The notes under the pieces: generated by a model
The model's input: only the letters and a program-made list of their open reading frames with translations
The model's database searches: none
What the model was told of the DNA's origin: nothing
Shown: positions 15,071-23,406 of the stretch, piece by piece
Position numbering within the stretch: position 1 is the first letter of the stretch
How the letters are laid out: every line of letters starts with the position of its first letter
Translations under genes and position numbers: made by a program
Assembly (NCBI GenBank): GCA_021648045.1
Contig: JAKITM010000016.1
Coordinates: 1-32,428, forward strand
DNA length: 32,428 bases
Direction: 5' to 3'
Source of the DNA: Lysobacterales bacterium
GTDB taxonomy: Bacteria > Pseudomonadota > Gammaproteobacteria > Xanthomonadales > SZUA-36

Positions 15071-15101
15071 CAACCCATAGCAGCCAAGCTGTTATGGGTT
15101 G
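15071..15101 (+). terminator. 13-bp hairpin between the DUF4136 and rhomboid genes
   Basis: CAACCCATAGCAG (15071-15083) pairs with CTGTTATGGGTTG (15089-15101), with one G-T wobble, around a 5-nt loop. CTTTTA follows shortly after. The T run is short, so termination may be partial. The hairpin ends only 14 nt before the rhomboid ATG and could also affect its translation. Confidence 0.5.
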
Positions 15102-15115
15102 ATGCTTTTAACACC

Positions 15116-15757
15116 ATGCAAAAAAACTCATTTAATCTACAAACCATGCCCCTGACCTGGCTGATCCTTGGCGCCAATGTCATTATTTTTTTGTTGCAGG
15201 GCAGCGCGACACAATTTTATCTAGAAACACATATGGCACTTTGGTCGCTAGGTGCGCCGGAGGCTTACTACTCTAACGGCGGAAATTATCCGTCTTTCCA
15301 GATATGGCAGTTACTGACTTACGGGTTTTTACACGGCTCAACCACGCATCTATTTTTCAATATGTTTGCGCTGTATATGTTCGGCTTACCCTTGGAGCAG
15401 TATTGGGGTAGAAAACGCTTTGCTACCTATTATTTCACCTGCCTGATCGGTGCTGGGCTGATTAAATTAGGCGTCACTTGGGCACGCGCCCCGCCGGTGC
15501 TAACACTGGGTGCATCTGGTGCTGTTTTCGGGCTGTTATTGGCCTATGGCGCCATGTGGCCGCGCAACCGTATTATGTTACTAATCCCACCTGTTCCAAT
15601 ACAAGCGCGCTGGTTTGTGATTATTTATGGTGCGCTGCAGTTATTCCTTGGGTTTTCCTCCAGCGCTTCAAATGTAGCGTATTTTGCCCATCTGGGCGGC
15701 ATGCTTTTTGGGGCCATTTTGCTCTGGCACTGGGGTTGGCGGCCGTTCCGAAGGTAG
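15116..15757 (+). CDS. Rhomboid-family intramembrane serine protease
   Basis: The 213-residue protein has six predicted membrane helices. It carries the rhomboid catalytic pair: S134 in GASGAVFG (132-139) and H192 in AHLGGMLFG (191-199). The L1/TM2 motif THLFFNMFALYMFG (77-90) is also present. Rhomboids cleave membrane proteins within or near the bilayer; the substrate here is unknown. The start at ATG 15116 has no clear ribosome-binding site, and the in-frame ATG at 15146 (MPLTWLILGAN) is an alternative. The DUF3465 gene follows after 3 nt. Confidence 0.92.
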   Translation: MQKNSFNLQTMPLTWLILGANVIIFLLQGSATQFYLETHMALWSLGAPEAYYSNGGNYPSFQIWQLLTYGFLHGSTTHLFFNMFALYMFGLPLEQYWGRKRFATYYFTCLIGAGLIKLGVTWARAPPVLTLGASGAVFGLLLAYGAMWPRNRIMLLIPPVPIQARWFVIIYGALQLFLGFSSSASNVAYFAHLGGMLFGAILLWHWGWRPFRR

Positions 15758-15760
15758 GCC

Positions 15761-16222
15761 ATGAGAATAAATCCCAAAACGAATTCGAGGCTTCGCAATC
15801 TAATTTTTGTGTTTGTTATTGCCTGGTTTGGCTGGCAGTATTTTCAAGATAATAACAATACCGGAATCGAGCCAAGCGAAAGCCGGGGAACCAATAACCA
15901 GGTCCTACTGGAGGCCGTACGCCAGCGCCGATCTGATGTTTGGTTAGTGGCTGTGGGCGAGGTTAAGCATGTTCTTAAAGATGATAATGTCGGCAGTCGC
16001 CATCAACGCTTCATTCTGAATATTGAACCAGGACTAACGGTGTTGGTTGCGCACAATATAGACCTTGCAGAGCGAGTACCCTTACGCCAAGGTGACAGTA
16101 TTCGCCTGCGGGGTGAATATGAGTGGACCGAAAAAGGCGGGGTACTTCACTGGACCCACCACGACCCTAAAGGCCGACGCGAAGGCGGCTGGATCGAGCA
16201 TAAAAATCGCCGTTATGAATAA
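15761..16222 (+). CDS. DUF3465 protein
   Basis: This 153-residue protein has one N-terminal membrane or signal helix (LIFVFVIAWFGWQYF, about 14-28). The soluble domain contains VGEVKHVLKDDNVGSRHQRFIL (about 65-86; key residues G66, H69 and RHQRF), the turn LRQGDSIRLRGEYEW and the C-terminal WTHHDPKGRREGGWIEH. These are typical of DUF3465, an OB-fold-like domain of unknown function. It is probably periplasmic. It sits 3 nt after the rhomboid gene, so the two form an operon. Confidence 0.8.
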   Translation: MRINPKTNSRLRNLIFVFVIAWFGWQYFQDNNNTGIEPSESRGTNNQVLLEAVRQRRSDVWLVAVGEVKHVLKDDNVGSRHQRFILNIEPGLTVLVAHNIDLAERVPLRQGDSIRLRGEYEWTEKGGVLHWTHHDPKGRREGGWIEHKNRRYE

Positions 16223-17002
16223 TCAGGCACTGAATCTTGCGGCAGGATCCTGACGATAAAATTGCGCCAACTGTTGATACAGCTCACTTTCCTGACGCTT
16301 AAACCATAGCGGTCTTTCAAAAAAGTGTTCGCTGATTACGGCAAAAAACTCCGCCGGATTGGTTGCCGCATAAGGATCTATCCACGGCTGTCTGCCCTGT
16401 TTTAATTGGCGTTTGAGTTTCTTATAAGCCGCTGCCAGTGTATCAGTCCATTGTTGGCGTTTCATTGAACTATGCAAAGGCGGCATTCCATTCGCGTTAG
16501 CACCATTGAGCATATCCAGCTTGTGCGCAAATTCATGGATAACTACATTCGAACCCTCACCATGAATATGTGCCCCCGGCCGTGCATTCTCCCAGGACAA
16601 AATTAACGGGCCGCGACCCCAGGCTTCTCCGCCAAGACTTTGATCACCCGAATGCACCAGTCCATTTTCATCTACCCGTGGGCGCCCGGTAACAAAAGCA
16701 CCCGGATAGACTATTACCTCATGCCAACCTGCATAGTAATCGATGTTGAGATTGAGTATTAGCAGGCAAGCCAAGGCACTCATATGTAATTGCATGGGCC
16801 GATCCAGCACCATGCCTGCGGCGCCGGTAAAGGATTTCTCGTGTAGAAAAAGTATCGTCCGTTGGCGTAACCTTTCCGATTCTTCATGGCTTAGCGACTC
16901 AAGTACCGGCGCACGCGCCAAGGTTCGAGCCCAAAGGGCATTATTGATAGGCTCACCTTGAGTGATTTGTTGTTTTCGCCAGCGCTTGAATTTACCGAAC
17001 AT
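16223..17002 (-). CDS. mtfA: Zinc metallopeptidase MtfA (M90 family)
   Basis: MtfA is a cytosolic zinc-dependent peptidase, known in E. coli for binding the Mlc repressor and modulating glucose PTS expression. The product has 259 residues. The zinc motif is IHEFAHKLD (155-163), with H156, E157 and H160. GHxx-less flanking motifs such as VLVYPG-like EVIVYPGAFV (95-104) and WENARPG (137-143) fit the M90 family. It is convergent with the DUF3465 gene, whose stop it directly abuts, and it lies downstream of dodecin with a terminator in between. Confidence 0.9.
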   Translation of the reverse strand: MFGKFKRWRKQQITQGEPINNALWARTLARAPVLESLSHEESERLRQRTILFLHEKSFTGAAGMVLDRPMQLHMSALACLLILNLNIDYYAGWHEVIVYPGAFVTGRPRVDENGLVHSGDQSLGGEAWGRGPLILSWENARPGAHIHGEGSNVVIHEFAHKLDMLNGANANGMPPLHSSMKRQQWTDTLAAAYKKLKRQLKQGRQPWIDPYAATNPAEFFAVISEHFFERPLWFKRQESELYQQLAQFYRQDPAARFSA

Positions 17003-17015
17003 TTAGGACTCCAAT

Positions 17016-17046
17016 AAAAAAGGCATGCTTTTAGTGCATGCCTTTT
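17016..17046 (-). terminator. Rho-independent terminator of the dodecin gene
   Basis: Read leftward, GGCATGC (17042-17036) pairs with GCATGCC (17028-17022) around a 7-nt loop and is followed by a run of T (the A run at 17016-17021 on the plus strand). It begins 19 nt after the dodecin stop. Confidence 0.85.
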
Positions 17047-17064
17047 AAGTCTTATAGGTAGAAA

Positions 17065-17268
17065 TTAGCCGAGGATAAATGTTACTTTCATTTGTACCCG
17101 ATACTCTGTGATATTTCCTTCTGCATCACAAATTACTTTCTGACCTTCGATCCAAGCACCACGAACATTGTTTAATGACTTATGCGCTTTTTTCAGACCT
17201 TTTTGCATGGCATCTTCAAAGCTTTTATCAGAATCGGACATAATTTCAATTACTTTTGCTACAGACAT
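17065..17268 (-). CDS. Dodecin (flavin-storage protein)
   Basis: Dodecin is a small dodecameric protein that binds and buffers flavins. The 67-residue product matches the family length of about 65-71. It has the typical VAKVIEIMSDSDKSFEDA start, the helix KGLKKAHKSLNNVRGAWI and the strands NITEYRVQMKVTFIL at the end; W38 lies in the expected flavin-stacking position. A strong AAGAGGTG ribosome-binding site precedes the ATG. It is a single gene with its own terminator. Confidence 0.93.
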   Translation of the reverse strand: MSVAKVIEIMSDSDKSFEDAMQKGLKKAHKSLNNVRGAWIEGQKVICDAEGNITEYRVQMKVTFILG

Positions 17269-17332
17269 ATTTCACCTCTTTCAGTTAATAGGGATGATAA
17301 GCTTAAACGCATCACCGAAAAATTACCAATAA

Positions 17333-19591
17333 TTATCGTGGGTTCAACAGCCCGTCAGTAAAGTCAAAGGGATTACCCACATACAGGTACAGTGCGCTAT
17401 TGCCGCTATCGGTGATACCGAAGCCCAAAGATAATGGACCGATCGGGGTATCTGCGCCCACAAAAACACTCCCAGAATAAATTAAATCATCAAAGCCGAT
17501 ATCCTTTTCATATAACCAGGTATTACCAGCTTCAAGCGACACACCACCAAAGGCGGAAATCTGTTTTATCCCGGCAAGATAGCGATACCAGGACAAGCTG
17601 GCAAAACCAAGATGGTTACCCACCAACTGATTGGTAGCTAGGCCGGATAACTGCCCAAGCCCGCCCAGCTCAAAGGCCCGCTCAACCGGCACGGCATCAT
17701 CAAAGGTATAGCCCGCATGTAGCCGCCAGGCAAGAGTACCCTTGCCCCAAGACCTGGCTCCAATACCGGAAAAGGCCAGTTGGGTATAATCATCGGTCGA
17801 ACCCAGGCTCTGACCCGCCAAGCGTGAACCGAAAACTATACGGGTGCCTGAGCGGGGGAAAAAATAACTGTCCAGATTGTCATATACCGTACGGAATGTC
17901 AGCTCTCCCAAATCAAATTTCTTTGGGGCGTTTTCGAAAACTCCGCTAAGCACGCCAATGCGACCGCGGGCGCGCTCGTAACCAAAGCGCATTTCTCCCA
18001 CATTACCAAAATTAATACCGCCACCCAGATAAAAACCTATCGACCCCAATTCAAGCTCACCGATTTTTTGCTCCGCATCAAAGATATTAACTTCTCGCTT
18101 TCTGTATTCAACGATTGGATTGAAAAAGTAACGCCCGCTATAGTCCAATGGTTGATACATATCTGCGGATAAACCGGAGTTTTCGCCAAGCGAGCCTGCC
18201 AGCCGCAGACTACCGCCGCGATCATTTATATTCGACATAATATAAGCTGTCGACAAAGTAAAATTGCTGTCACTATTGCTGTCATGCTCAAGCTGCAAAC
18301 CAAACTGCATATAGCTTTTCTTGGCCGTATTCTGGAAAGTGATAATTTTTATCCCGGTTTCACCGGCATCAGTTTGGGTATAGTCCCAATCCACTGCATC
18401 GAACAAACCAAGACCATAAAGCTGGTTAATATCCTCATTTAACAAGGTGAGATCGAGTGGTTTTCCGATGGCAATACTCAGTCGGTCACGAATAAGCTGA
18501 TCACTTAATGGAGAGTTGTTCTCCAATTGAACAAATGCGACTATCGGTGCGGCCGGCACTCTTTGCTTGCGGTTATGCCGATTCCCCAAAGCTGCCATTT
18601 TCTGGGTGTTTTTCCACCCGGCCAGAGCGGTATTTGCAGCCGCATAACCTAAAGGGACACCCTCCAGTCCGATGGAAAATGAGGCACTACCGATTTCGCC
18701 CAAATCCGGTTTAATTAACAAGTCATCGGCAGATAAGGCCGCTATTGTCCTGGCCGTATTTCCCCAGGTGAGAAAAGATGATATTTGCTCGGTTATTGCC
18801 AGTAATGAGGTCATAGAGTCCTGACCCATCAATTCTGTGCCCACACTTACAGCAATAACGATATCTCCGCACAGCTCGCGGGCGACATTGGCGGGTACAT
18901 TATTTGCCAGGCCACCATCCACGAGCAACTTGCCATCTATGACTACCGGCTCAAACAAGCCGGGCACCGACATGCTGGCACGCATGGCATCTGAAATACT
19001 ACCCTTACTGATCACATAGGCCTCACCTGTAGCCAGGTCGGTAGCAACAGCACGAAACGGCAGGGGGAAATTATCAAAGTTCCGCACCGCCAGGTTTTCC
19101 AAATTTATTTTAGAAAGCACCTGGTTCAGATTTTGGCCGCTGAGCGCACCCAGCGGCAAGCCTAACACTTCCCCGCCAACGCCCAATTTTCCGGCATGCG
19201 CGATGCGTAGCTGCTGTTCCTTCACATGTATGGGCTTGTTTCGTCTTTGAGTACCATCACTCAGGGCAAAGCCCCAATCCATTTCCCCAACGATTGTTTC
19301 TATTTCATCCGGTGTCTTCCCGGATGCATACAGCCCACCAATAATAGAACCCATGGATGTCCCCACCACACAATCGATAGGAATATTGTGCTCTTCAAGC
19401 GCTCTGAGTACACCAATGTGAGAGATTCCACGCGCGCCACCGCCGCCAAGTGCGAGCCCCACTTTCAGGCGTTCGTGTTTTTCTGTGGCCGATTGGCCGC
19501 TCTGTGCAACGACGGAAGAAAACAATAAAATCTGCAAGCCGATAACCAGGAGAGCCTTCCTGCAATTTAAGCGCCTGTTGTCTACTTTCAT
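17333..19591 (-). CDS. Patatin-like phospholipase with outer-membrane barrel (PlpD-like, type Vd)
   Basis: The 752-residue protein is secreted. A signal peptide (about 1-30, ending VVAQS) precedes a patatin domain with the oxyanion loop GGGGARG (49-55), nucleophile S79 in GTSMG (77-81) and D225 in DGGLANN (225-231), so the Ser-Asp dyad is intact. A POTRA-like linker (about 350-430) follows, and then a C-terminal beta-barrel of the surface-antigen type (about 430-752). This matches type Vd autotransporters such as Pseudomonas PlpD, which are lipases exposed at or released from the surface. No partner gene adjoins it. Confidence 0.92.
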   Translation of the reverse strand: MKVDNRRLNCRKALLVIGLQILLFSSVVAQSGQSATEKHERLKVGLALGGGGARGISHIGVLRALEEHNIPIDCVVGTSMGSIIGGLYASGKTPDEIETIVGEMDWGFALSDGTQRRNKPIHVKEQQLRIAHAGKLGVGGEVLGLPLGALSGQNLNQVLSKINLENLAVRNFDNFPLPFRAVATDLATGEAYVISKGSISDAMRASMSVPGLFEPVVIDGKLLVDGGLANNVPANVARELCGDIVIAVSVGTELMGQDSMTSLLAITEQISSFLTWGNTARTIAALSADDLLIKPDLGEIGSASFSIGLEGVPLGYAAANTALAGWKNTQKMAALGNRHNRKQRVPAAPIVAFVQLENNSPLSDQLIRDRLSIAIGKPLDLTLLNEDINQLYGLGLFDAVDWDYTQTDAGETGIKIITFQNTAKKSYMQFGLQLEHDSNSDSNFTLSTAYIMSNINDRGGSLRLAGSLGENSGLSADMYQPLDYSGRYFFNPIVEYRKREVNIFDAEQKIGELELGSIGFYLGGGINFGNVGEMRFGYERARGRIGVLSGVFENAPKKFDLGELTFRTVYDNLDSYFFPRSGTRIVFGSRLAGQSLGSTDDYTQLAFSGIGARSWGKGTLAWRLHAGYTFDDAVPVERAFELGGLGQLSGLATNQLVGNHLGFASLSWYRYLAGIKQISAFGGVSLEAGNTWLYEKDIGFDDLIYSGSVFVGADTPIGPLSLGFGITDSGNSALYLYVGNPFDFTDGLLNPR

Positions 19592-19939
19592 ATCATTACA
19601 CCCTGAAGCTATTATGGTCTTTTACCTATGGCTTAAGTTTATCGCATTCCAGAAAACGGAATAACAGTATCTTTAAAGAATACAATTTAATCAAATACTT
19701 CAGGAAAACCCTGATTGCCCATGCCATCTTTGAATTATACTAACAGTAGTAAGTAAGATGTATGGTAGTGTGAACAAGTACCACCAGATTTTCGAAGCTA
19801 ACAAACTGATGTTATCCAGTTCTGATAAAAGCTACCCTGGACGGGTATTGCGAATCCCCGGCCTCAAGGATTGATACGCCCATGCTTGAACTTCGACAAG
19901 TTGCTTATCGAAGTTCAACAGGCTTTTGAGTAGAAACAA
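19592..19939. other. Intergenic region patatin gene / ycgL
   Basis: This 348-nt region between divergent genes has no plausible reading frame. Its main structure is the hairpin at 19886-19918. The rest is AT-rich and presumably carries the two promoters, but I cannot fix their boxes. Confidence 0.35.
19886..19918. promoter_or_regulatory. 11-bp perfect inverted repeat just before ycgL
   Basis: TTGAACTTCGA (19886-19896) and TCGAAGTTCAA (19908-19918) are perfectly complementary around an 11-nt loop. A TTTT follows at about 19923. The repeat ends 21 nt before the ycgL ATG, inside its expected 5' leader or promoter, so it is either an operator or an attenuator-like hairpin rather than an ordinary terminator. 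Confidence 0.45.
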
Positions 19940-20188
19940 ATGCACTGTTACATTTATCGATCAGAAAAAAAAGCGGATACTTATCTTTACCTATCCACGC
20001 GCTGGGAAGATGCCGACCTTCCAGAAGAACTGCAGGCATTATTTACCCCGGCAACACTGGCAATGGAGCTTGAGCTAGACCCCAGCCGCAGTTTGGTACG
20101 AGAGGATATCAGCCAGGTTCTCGATAACCTAAGAAATCAGGGTTACCATCTGCAATTAGCGCCTTCACAGGAAGACCTGCGCCAGTGA
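19940..20188 (+). CDS. YcgL-domain protein
   Basis: This 82-residue cytosolic protein has the YcgL-domain pattern. It starts with CYIYRSEKKADTYLYL (residues 3-18), then the central LPEELQALF and LELDPSRSLVREDISQVLDNL, and ends GYHLQLAPSQEDL. The family is confined largely to gammaproteobacteria and its function is not established. Its stop codon overlaps the yeiH start (GTGA, 20185-20188), indicating a translationally coupled pair. Confidence 0.88.
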   Translation: MHCYIYRSEKKADTYLYLSTRWEDADLPEELQALFTPATLAMELELDPSRSLVREDISQVLDNLRNQGYHLQLAPSQEDLRQ

Positions 20189-21195
20189 ATTTAAAGCAGT
20201 TTGTGCCCGGCCTGCTGCTTGCGGGCGGGATAACCGCAGTTGCTTTTGGACTAACCCAGATTCCTGCTGTTCAATCCCTGGGCTTCAGCCCGTTGGTATT
20301 GGCGATTTTGCTGGGTATGATTTACGGAAACATTTTTTACCACAAACACCAGGGCCCACTTGAATCCGGGCTAAAATTTTCTCAGGCCAAGTTACTCCGA
20401 CTCGGCATAGCTATGTATGGCCTCAACATCAGTTTTACTGCAATTGCCGAGCTAGGAATGGCGGTCGTCTGGTTAGATATTGCCGTAATTATCATGGTAA
20501 TGCTGGTGGGAATGTTTATCGGCCGCAAAGTACTAGGGCTAGATCGTGGGATGGCCGCCATGGTTTCAATCGGTGCGGCGGTTTGCGGTGCCGCCGCTGT
20601 ACTGGCAGCTGCACCGGTGACCAAAGCCAGTTCGCAACAAGTGGCAATGGCCGTCGCTACCGTTGTGCTATTTGGCACTATCTCGATGTTTCTCTACCCC
20701 ATAATTTACCCTCTGCTACCACTATCCGGTGATGCCGCGTATGGAATATTCGCCGGCTCCACTATTCACGAAGTTGCCCAGGTGGTAGCTGCTGGTGTTG
20801 CCGTCAGTCCGGAAGCTGCTGATACCGGCGTTGTGGTCAAGCTGGTTCGGGTCATGATGCTGGCACCGCTGTTGATTATTATGGGTATCTGGTTGCGCGA
20901 TGCCAACGAGGAAAAACAGCCGCTCTATATTCCCTGGTTTGTGATTGCCTTTATTGGCGTTACTGCCATCAACACCTGGGTTGATATTCCAGTAAATCTA
21001 CATCAATTACTGGTCACTGCTGACTTAGTGTTCTTGTCTATGGCGATGGCAGCGTTGGGTATTGATACTAACTTCCATAAACTCCGGGACCTGGGGGCCA
21101 AGCCATTAATTCTTGCCCTGAGTTTGTTTGTACTATTAATAGGCGGGGGTTTATTACTTAACTTATGGATAGTGCCGGGCTCAGCTATCGCTTAG
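20185..21195 (+). CDS. yeiH: YeiH-family putative sulfate exporter
   Basis: This inner-membrane protein of 336 residues has about ten membrane segments. It matches the UPF0324/YeiH family: PLVLAILLGMIYGN (about 31-44), LRLGIAMYGLNISF (about 71-84), AAVCGAAAVLAAAPV and STIHEVAQVVAAG, the last being the most conserved block. Some homologues are implicated in sulfite or taurine-derived sulfonate export, but the substrate is unproven. The start is GTG, overlapping the ycgL stop. It faces the exbD gene convergently. Confidence 0.88.
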   Translation: MNLKQFVPGLLLAGGITAVAFGLTQIPAVQSLGFSPLVLAILLGMIYGNIFYHKHQGPLESGLKFSQAKLLRLGIAMYGLNISFTAIAELGMAVVWLDIAVIIMVMLVGMFIGRKVLGLDRGMAAMVSIGAAVCGAAAVLAAAPVTKASSQQVAMAVATVVLFGTISMFLYPIIYPLLPLSGDAAYGIFAGSTIHEVAQVVAAGVAVSPEAADTGVVVKLVRVMMLAPLLIIMGIWLRDANEEKQPLYIPWFVIAFIGVTAINTWVDIPVNLHQLLVTADLVFLSMAMAALGIDTNFHKLRDLGAKPLILALSLFVLLIGGGLLLNLWIVPGSAIA

Positions 21196-21247
21196 GCTCA
21201 AAACAAGTATTCTTCAAATTTTTCTGGTGTACAAAACTTAATTTATG

Positions 21248-21652
21248 CTAGCGAGCTTCGGTGGCTACCGATACATTTTGTATACCCACAATATTAGCCC
21301 CATCAAGCACATTCACCATCGACTCGGCATGAGCATCAGGGTGCATCGCCAAAATCATCAAAGCATCGGGTTTTTGCGCATGCTCGCGTTCAAGATTTGC
21401 GCGCACCGCATTCGGCTCTACAACTCTGCCACTAACCCGAATCACGCTGGTTGCATCAATCATAACGACTATGGGCAACTTGTCTTTATCGACCTTCTGG
21501 TTTTTACTTTGCTCAGGACGCGCAAGGTCGAGGCCTTTTTCCTTTACAAAAGAAGTGGTTACAATAAAAAAAATCAACATAATAAAAACGATGTCGAGCA
21601 TCGGGGTGATGTTAATTTCTGCTTCATCGTCAGGGTGATGTCTGCGTTTCAT
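21248..21652 (-). CDS. ExbD/TolR-type proton-channel protein, no ExbB partner nearby
   Basis: ExbD and TolR proteins form, with ExbB or TolQ, the proton-driven motor that energises TonB-type or Tol-type envelope work. The 134-residue product has the usual basic N terminus (MKRRHHPDDEAEIN), one membrane helix with the essential aspartate in TPMLDIVFIMLIFFIV (D20), and a periplasmic domain. A good AGAGGA lies before the ATG. Neither the 21196-21247 gap nor the upstream 21653-21890 region contains an ExbB/TolQ gene, so the partner must be encoded elsewhere. Confidence 0.9.
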   Translation of the reverse strand: MKRRHHPDDEAEINITPMLDIVFIMLIFFIVTTSFVKEKGLDLARPEQSKNQKVDKDKLPIVVMIDATSVIRVSGRVVEPNAVRANLEREHAQKPDALMILAMHPDAHAESMVNVLDGANIVGIQNVSVATEAR

Positions 21653-21699
21653 TCAAAATCCTCTCAAAATTCCCTAAATCTGCCTATCAAGCCATTAAA

Positions 21700-21819
21700 A
21701 TGACAGAATGGGACAAAACAGACTACCTCAATCTGATCCCTTTGACCAGTATCAGCCGTAAATTCCGCGCCAAATTTCTATACGATCCGTACAAACAAAG
21801 GCACTTTAAGGTATTATAG
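21700..21819 (+). CDS. Possible 39-codon ORF of unknown nature
   Basis: ATG 21700 to TAG 21819 encodes 39 residues (MTEWDKTDYLNLIPLTSISR, then KFRAKFLYDPYKQRHFKVL). The composition is protein-like and basic/aromatic, but no clear ribosome-binding site precedes it. The segment IPLTSISRKFRAKFL faintly recalls a stretch of IS91-type transposases, so it may be a transposase fragment. Chance cannot be excluded. Confidence 0.22.
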   Translation: MTEWDKTDYLNLIPLTSISRKFRAKFLYDPYKQRHFKVL

Positions 21820-21890
21820 TGCTATTCAAAACACAGTAATATCAAAGTATTTTACACTAAGATTTAAGACCCGAGAGGGCTGGAGCCACA

Positions 21891-22124
21891 ATGAAATTAG
21901 TTTTTACTTATCAAAATGGAAAAAGCATTAAAGCTGAAATAGTCCGCCGAGGCGATGAACAAAAACGCCGAGTACCGCGTGAGGGCGAAAGCGTGTTTTA
22001 TAGCATTGGCGATGGCAATGATATTGAAGCGCAAGTCACCACTGTTCAATATCATTACTGGCAAAAAGAAGGTAGTTCGCACACCAAAAGTGAGATTGTT
22101 GTTTTGTGCGATGTAGTTGAATAA
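21891..22124 (+). CDS. Small protein of unknown function (77 aa)
   Basis: The 77-residue product is soluble and beta-rich, with alternating hydrophobic residues: KLVFTYQNGKSIKAEIVRR at the start, the charged turn EQKRRVPREGESV, then EAQVTTVQYHYW and SEIVVLCDVVE at the end. GGCTGGAG lies about 10 nt upstream of the ATG. It resembles small conserved proteins of uncharacterised type but I cannot name the family. It stands alone between exbD (divergent) and the Nudix gene. Confidence 0.6.
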   Translation: MKLVFTYQNGKSIKAEIVRRGDEQKRRVPREGESVFYSIGDGNDIEAQVTTVQYHYWQKEGSSHTKSEIVVLCDVVE

Positions 22125-22211
22125 AACACCCTAAAACCCACTTGTAAGTGAAGTTGAAAAACATATACTCCAGAACCAGCTCCTACACCAGTTCTGGCAC
22201 TGGCTTATAAC

Positions 22212-23186
22212 ATGAGTGAAAACTCAAGCAATAAGAGCATTAGGGTAGTCGCTGGCATCATCCGGGCTGAGGAAAACAAAACCCTGTTATGCCAACGCTT
22301 GCCTGGCACCCACCTCGAAGGCCTCTGGGAATTTCCCGGTGGCAAAATAGAAGCCGGTGAGTCACCTGCTCAAGCCCTTAGCCGTGAGCTTAAAGAAGAA
22401 CTCGGCATAGATATCATTACCTCAATACCGGTAATGACAGTACACCACCAATACCCTGATAAAACGGTTGAATTGCTGATACGCGAAGTCTATGGCTGGG
22501 AGGGCGAAGTGAGCCCCTGTGATGGCCAGAGCCTTGACTGGATTTGTGTGGATAAACTCCCCGATATCGCCATGCCCGAAGCCGACAAGCCTGTGCTAAA
22601 GCTGCTAAAGCTTGATGCTCTCTATCGGCTCAGCCCTGTATACAAAACTACTAATGAGTATTTGGAGTTTACCCGCAAGGCTCTGAAAACCCATTCAAAG
22701 TTCATTCAGCTATGCGTTGGCATCCTGCCAAAAAATCAGTTACTGCAACTGCTTGAGGGCATCAATAAACTAAAACATCGCGAGGATGCCATCATCAGCC
22801 TAAGTTGCTGTGCTGATGAGATCAATTTGGATATGGCGAACCAACTGGACGGCCTGCATCTAAGCGCAGCCCAACTAGACTCCTTGAAGAAAAAACCAAA
22901 AGGGTTAAAAGGCTATCTATTTGCGACTTGTCATAATACAAAAGATATAAGCCAGGCAGAAAAAATCGGGGTAGATATGCTCTGCCTCTCACCGCTCTAC
23001 TCAAGCGACTCAAAACTCGGTTTAGAATCTGCTGAAGAACCATTAGGTGAAGAATTATTTGCTAAACTAGCAGCGAAAACGAATATCCCTGTATACGCAA
23101 TGGGTGGTGCCGCGCCTAAAGACCAAACAAAAATACGCCAGTTGGGTGCTTCAGGCATCGCCGGCGTTAATGTATTTCAGGTGTAG
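22212..23186 (+). CDS. Nudix hydrolase fused to a TenI/ThiE-like domain (MutT type)
   Basis: The 324-residue bidomain protein has an N-terminal MutT-type Nudix domain (about 8-132) with an intact Nudix box at 44-66 (G44, E50, R58, E59, E62, E63, G65), expected to hydrolyse oxidised nucleotides such as 8-oxo-dGTP. The C-terminal domain (about 150-324) resembles TenI or thiamine-phosphate-synthase barrels, with GLHLSAAQL, CHNTKDISQAEKIGVDMLCLSP (shown by its ends), VYAMGGAAPKDQ and GIAGVNVFQ. This fusion is known in gammaproteobacteria; the role of the second domain is unclear. The gene is alone. Confidence 0.9.
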   Translation: MSENSSNKSIRVVAGIIRAEENKTLLCQRLPGTHLEGLWEFPGGKIEAGESPAQALSRELKEELGIDIITSIPVMTVHHQYPDKTVELLIREVYGWEGEVSPCDGQSLDWICVDKLPDIAMPEADKPVLKLLKLDALYRLSPVYKTTNEYLEFTRKALKTHSKFIQLCVGILPKNQLLQLLEGINKLKHREDAIISLSCCADEINLDMANQLDGLHLSAAQLDSLKKKPKGLKGYLFATCHNTKDISQAEKIGVDMLCLSPLYSSDSKLGLESAEEPLGEELFAKLAAKTNIPVYAMGGAAPKDQTKIRQLGASGIAGVNVFQV

Positions 23187-23406
23187 AAATCACTAGTTGT
23201 TGTTCCGCTGTGTAACTTATACATAGTGTAAGGCCAGTACAAGCCAGGGAAATAACTGGTAGCTGCGGAAACTTTGGAAGAACCGGAGCAAGTGCTCATA
23301 CTATACTTTTGGCACTATTGAAAACAATCAAAATACTGGATACTAGTACTGTTCAATTTTCAGAGTCGAATTTTGGACATCATCAGACTCATGAGGGAGA
23401 AAGATA

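Noticed and set aside
15478..15852. 124-codon frame inside the rhomboid gene
   Set aside because: It is a frame-shifted shadow of the rhomboid and DUF3465 genes; both real genes have motifs and coupling.
21245..21703. 152-codon plus-strand frame across exbD
   Set aside because: It is antisense to exbD, which has a clear family pattern and ribosome-binding site.
22170..22197. CCAGAAC/GTTCTGG hairpin before the Nudix gene as a terminator
   Set aside because: Only 7 bp with a 14-nt loop and no T run.
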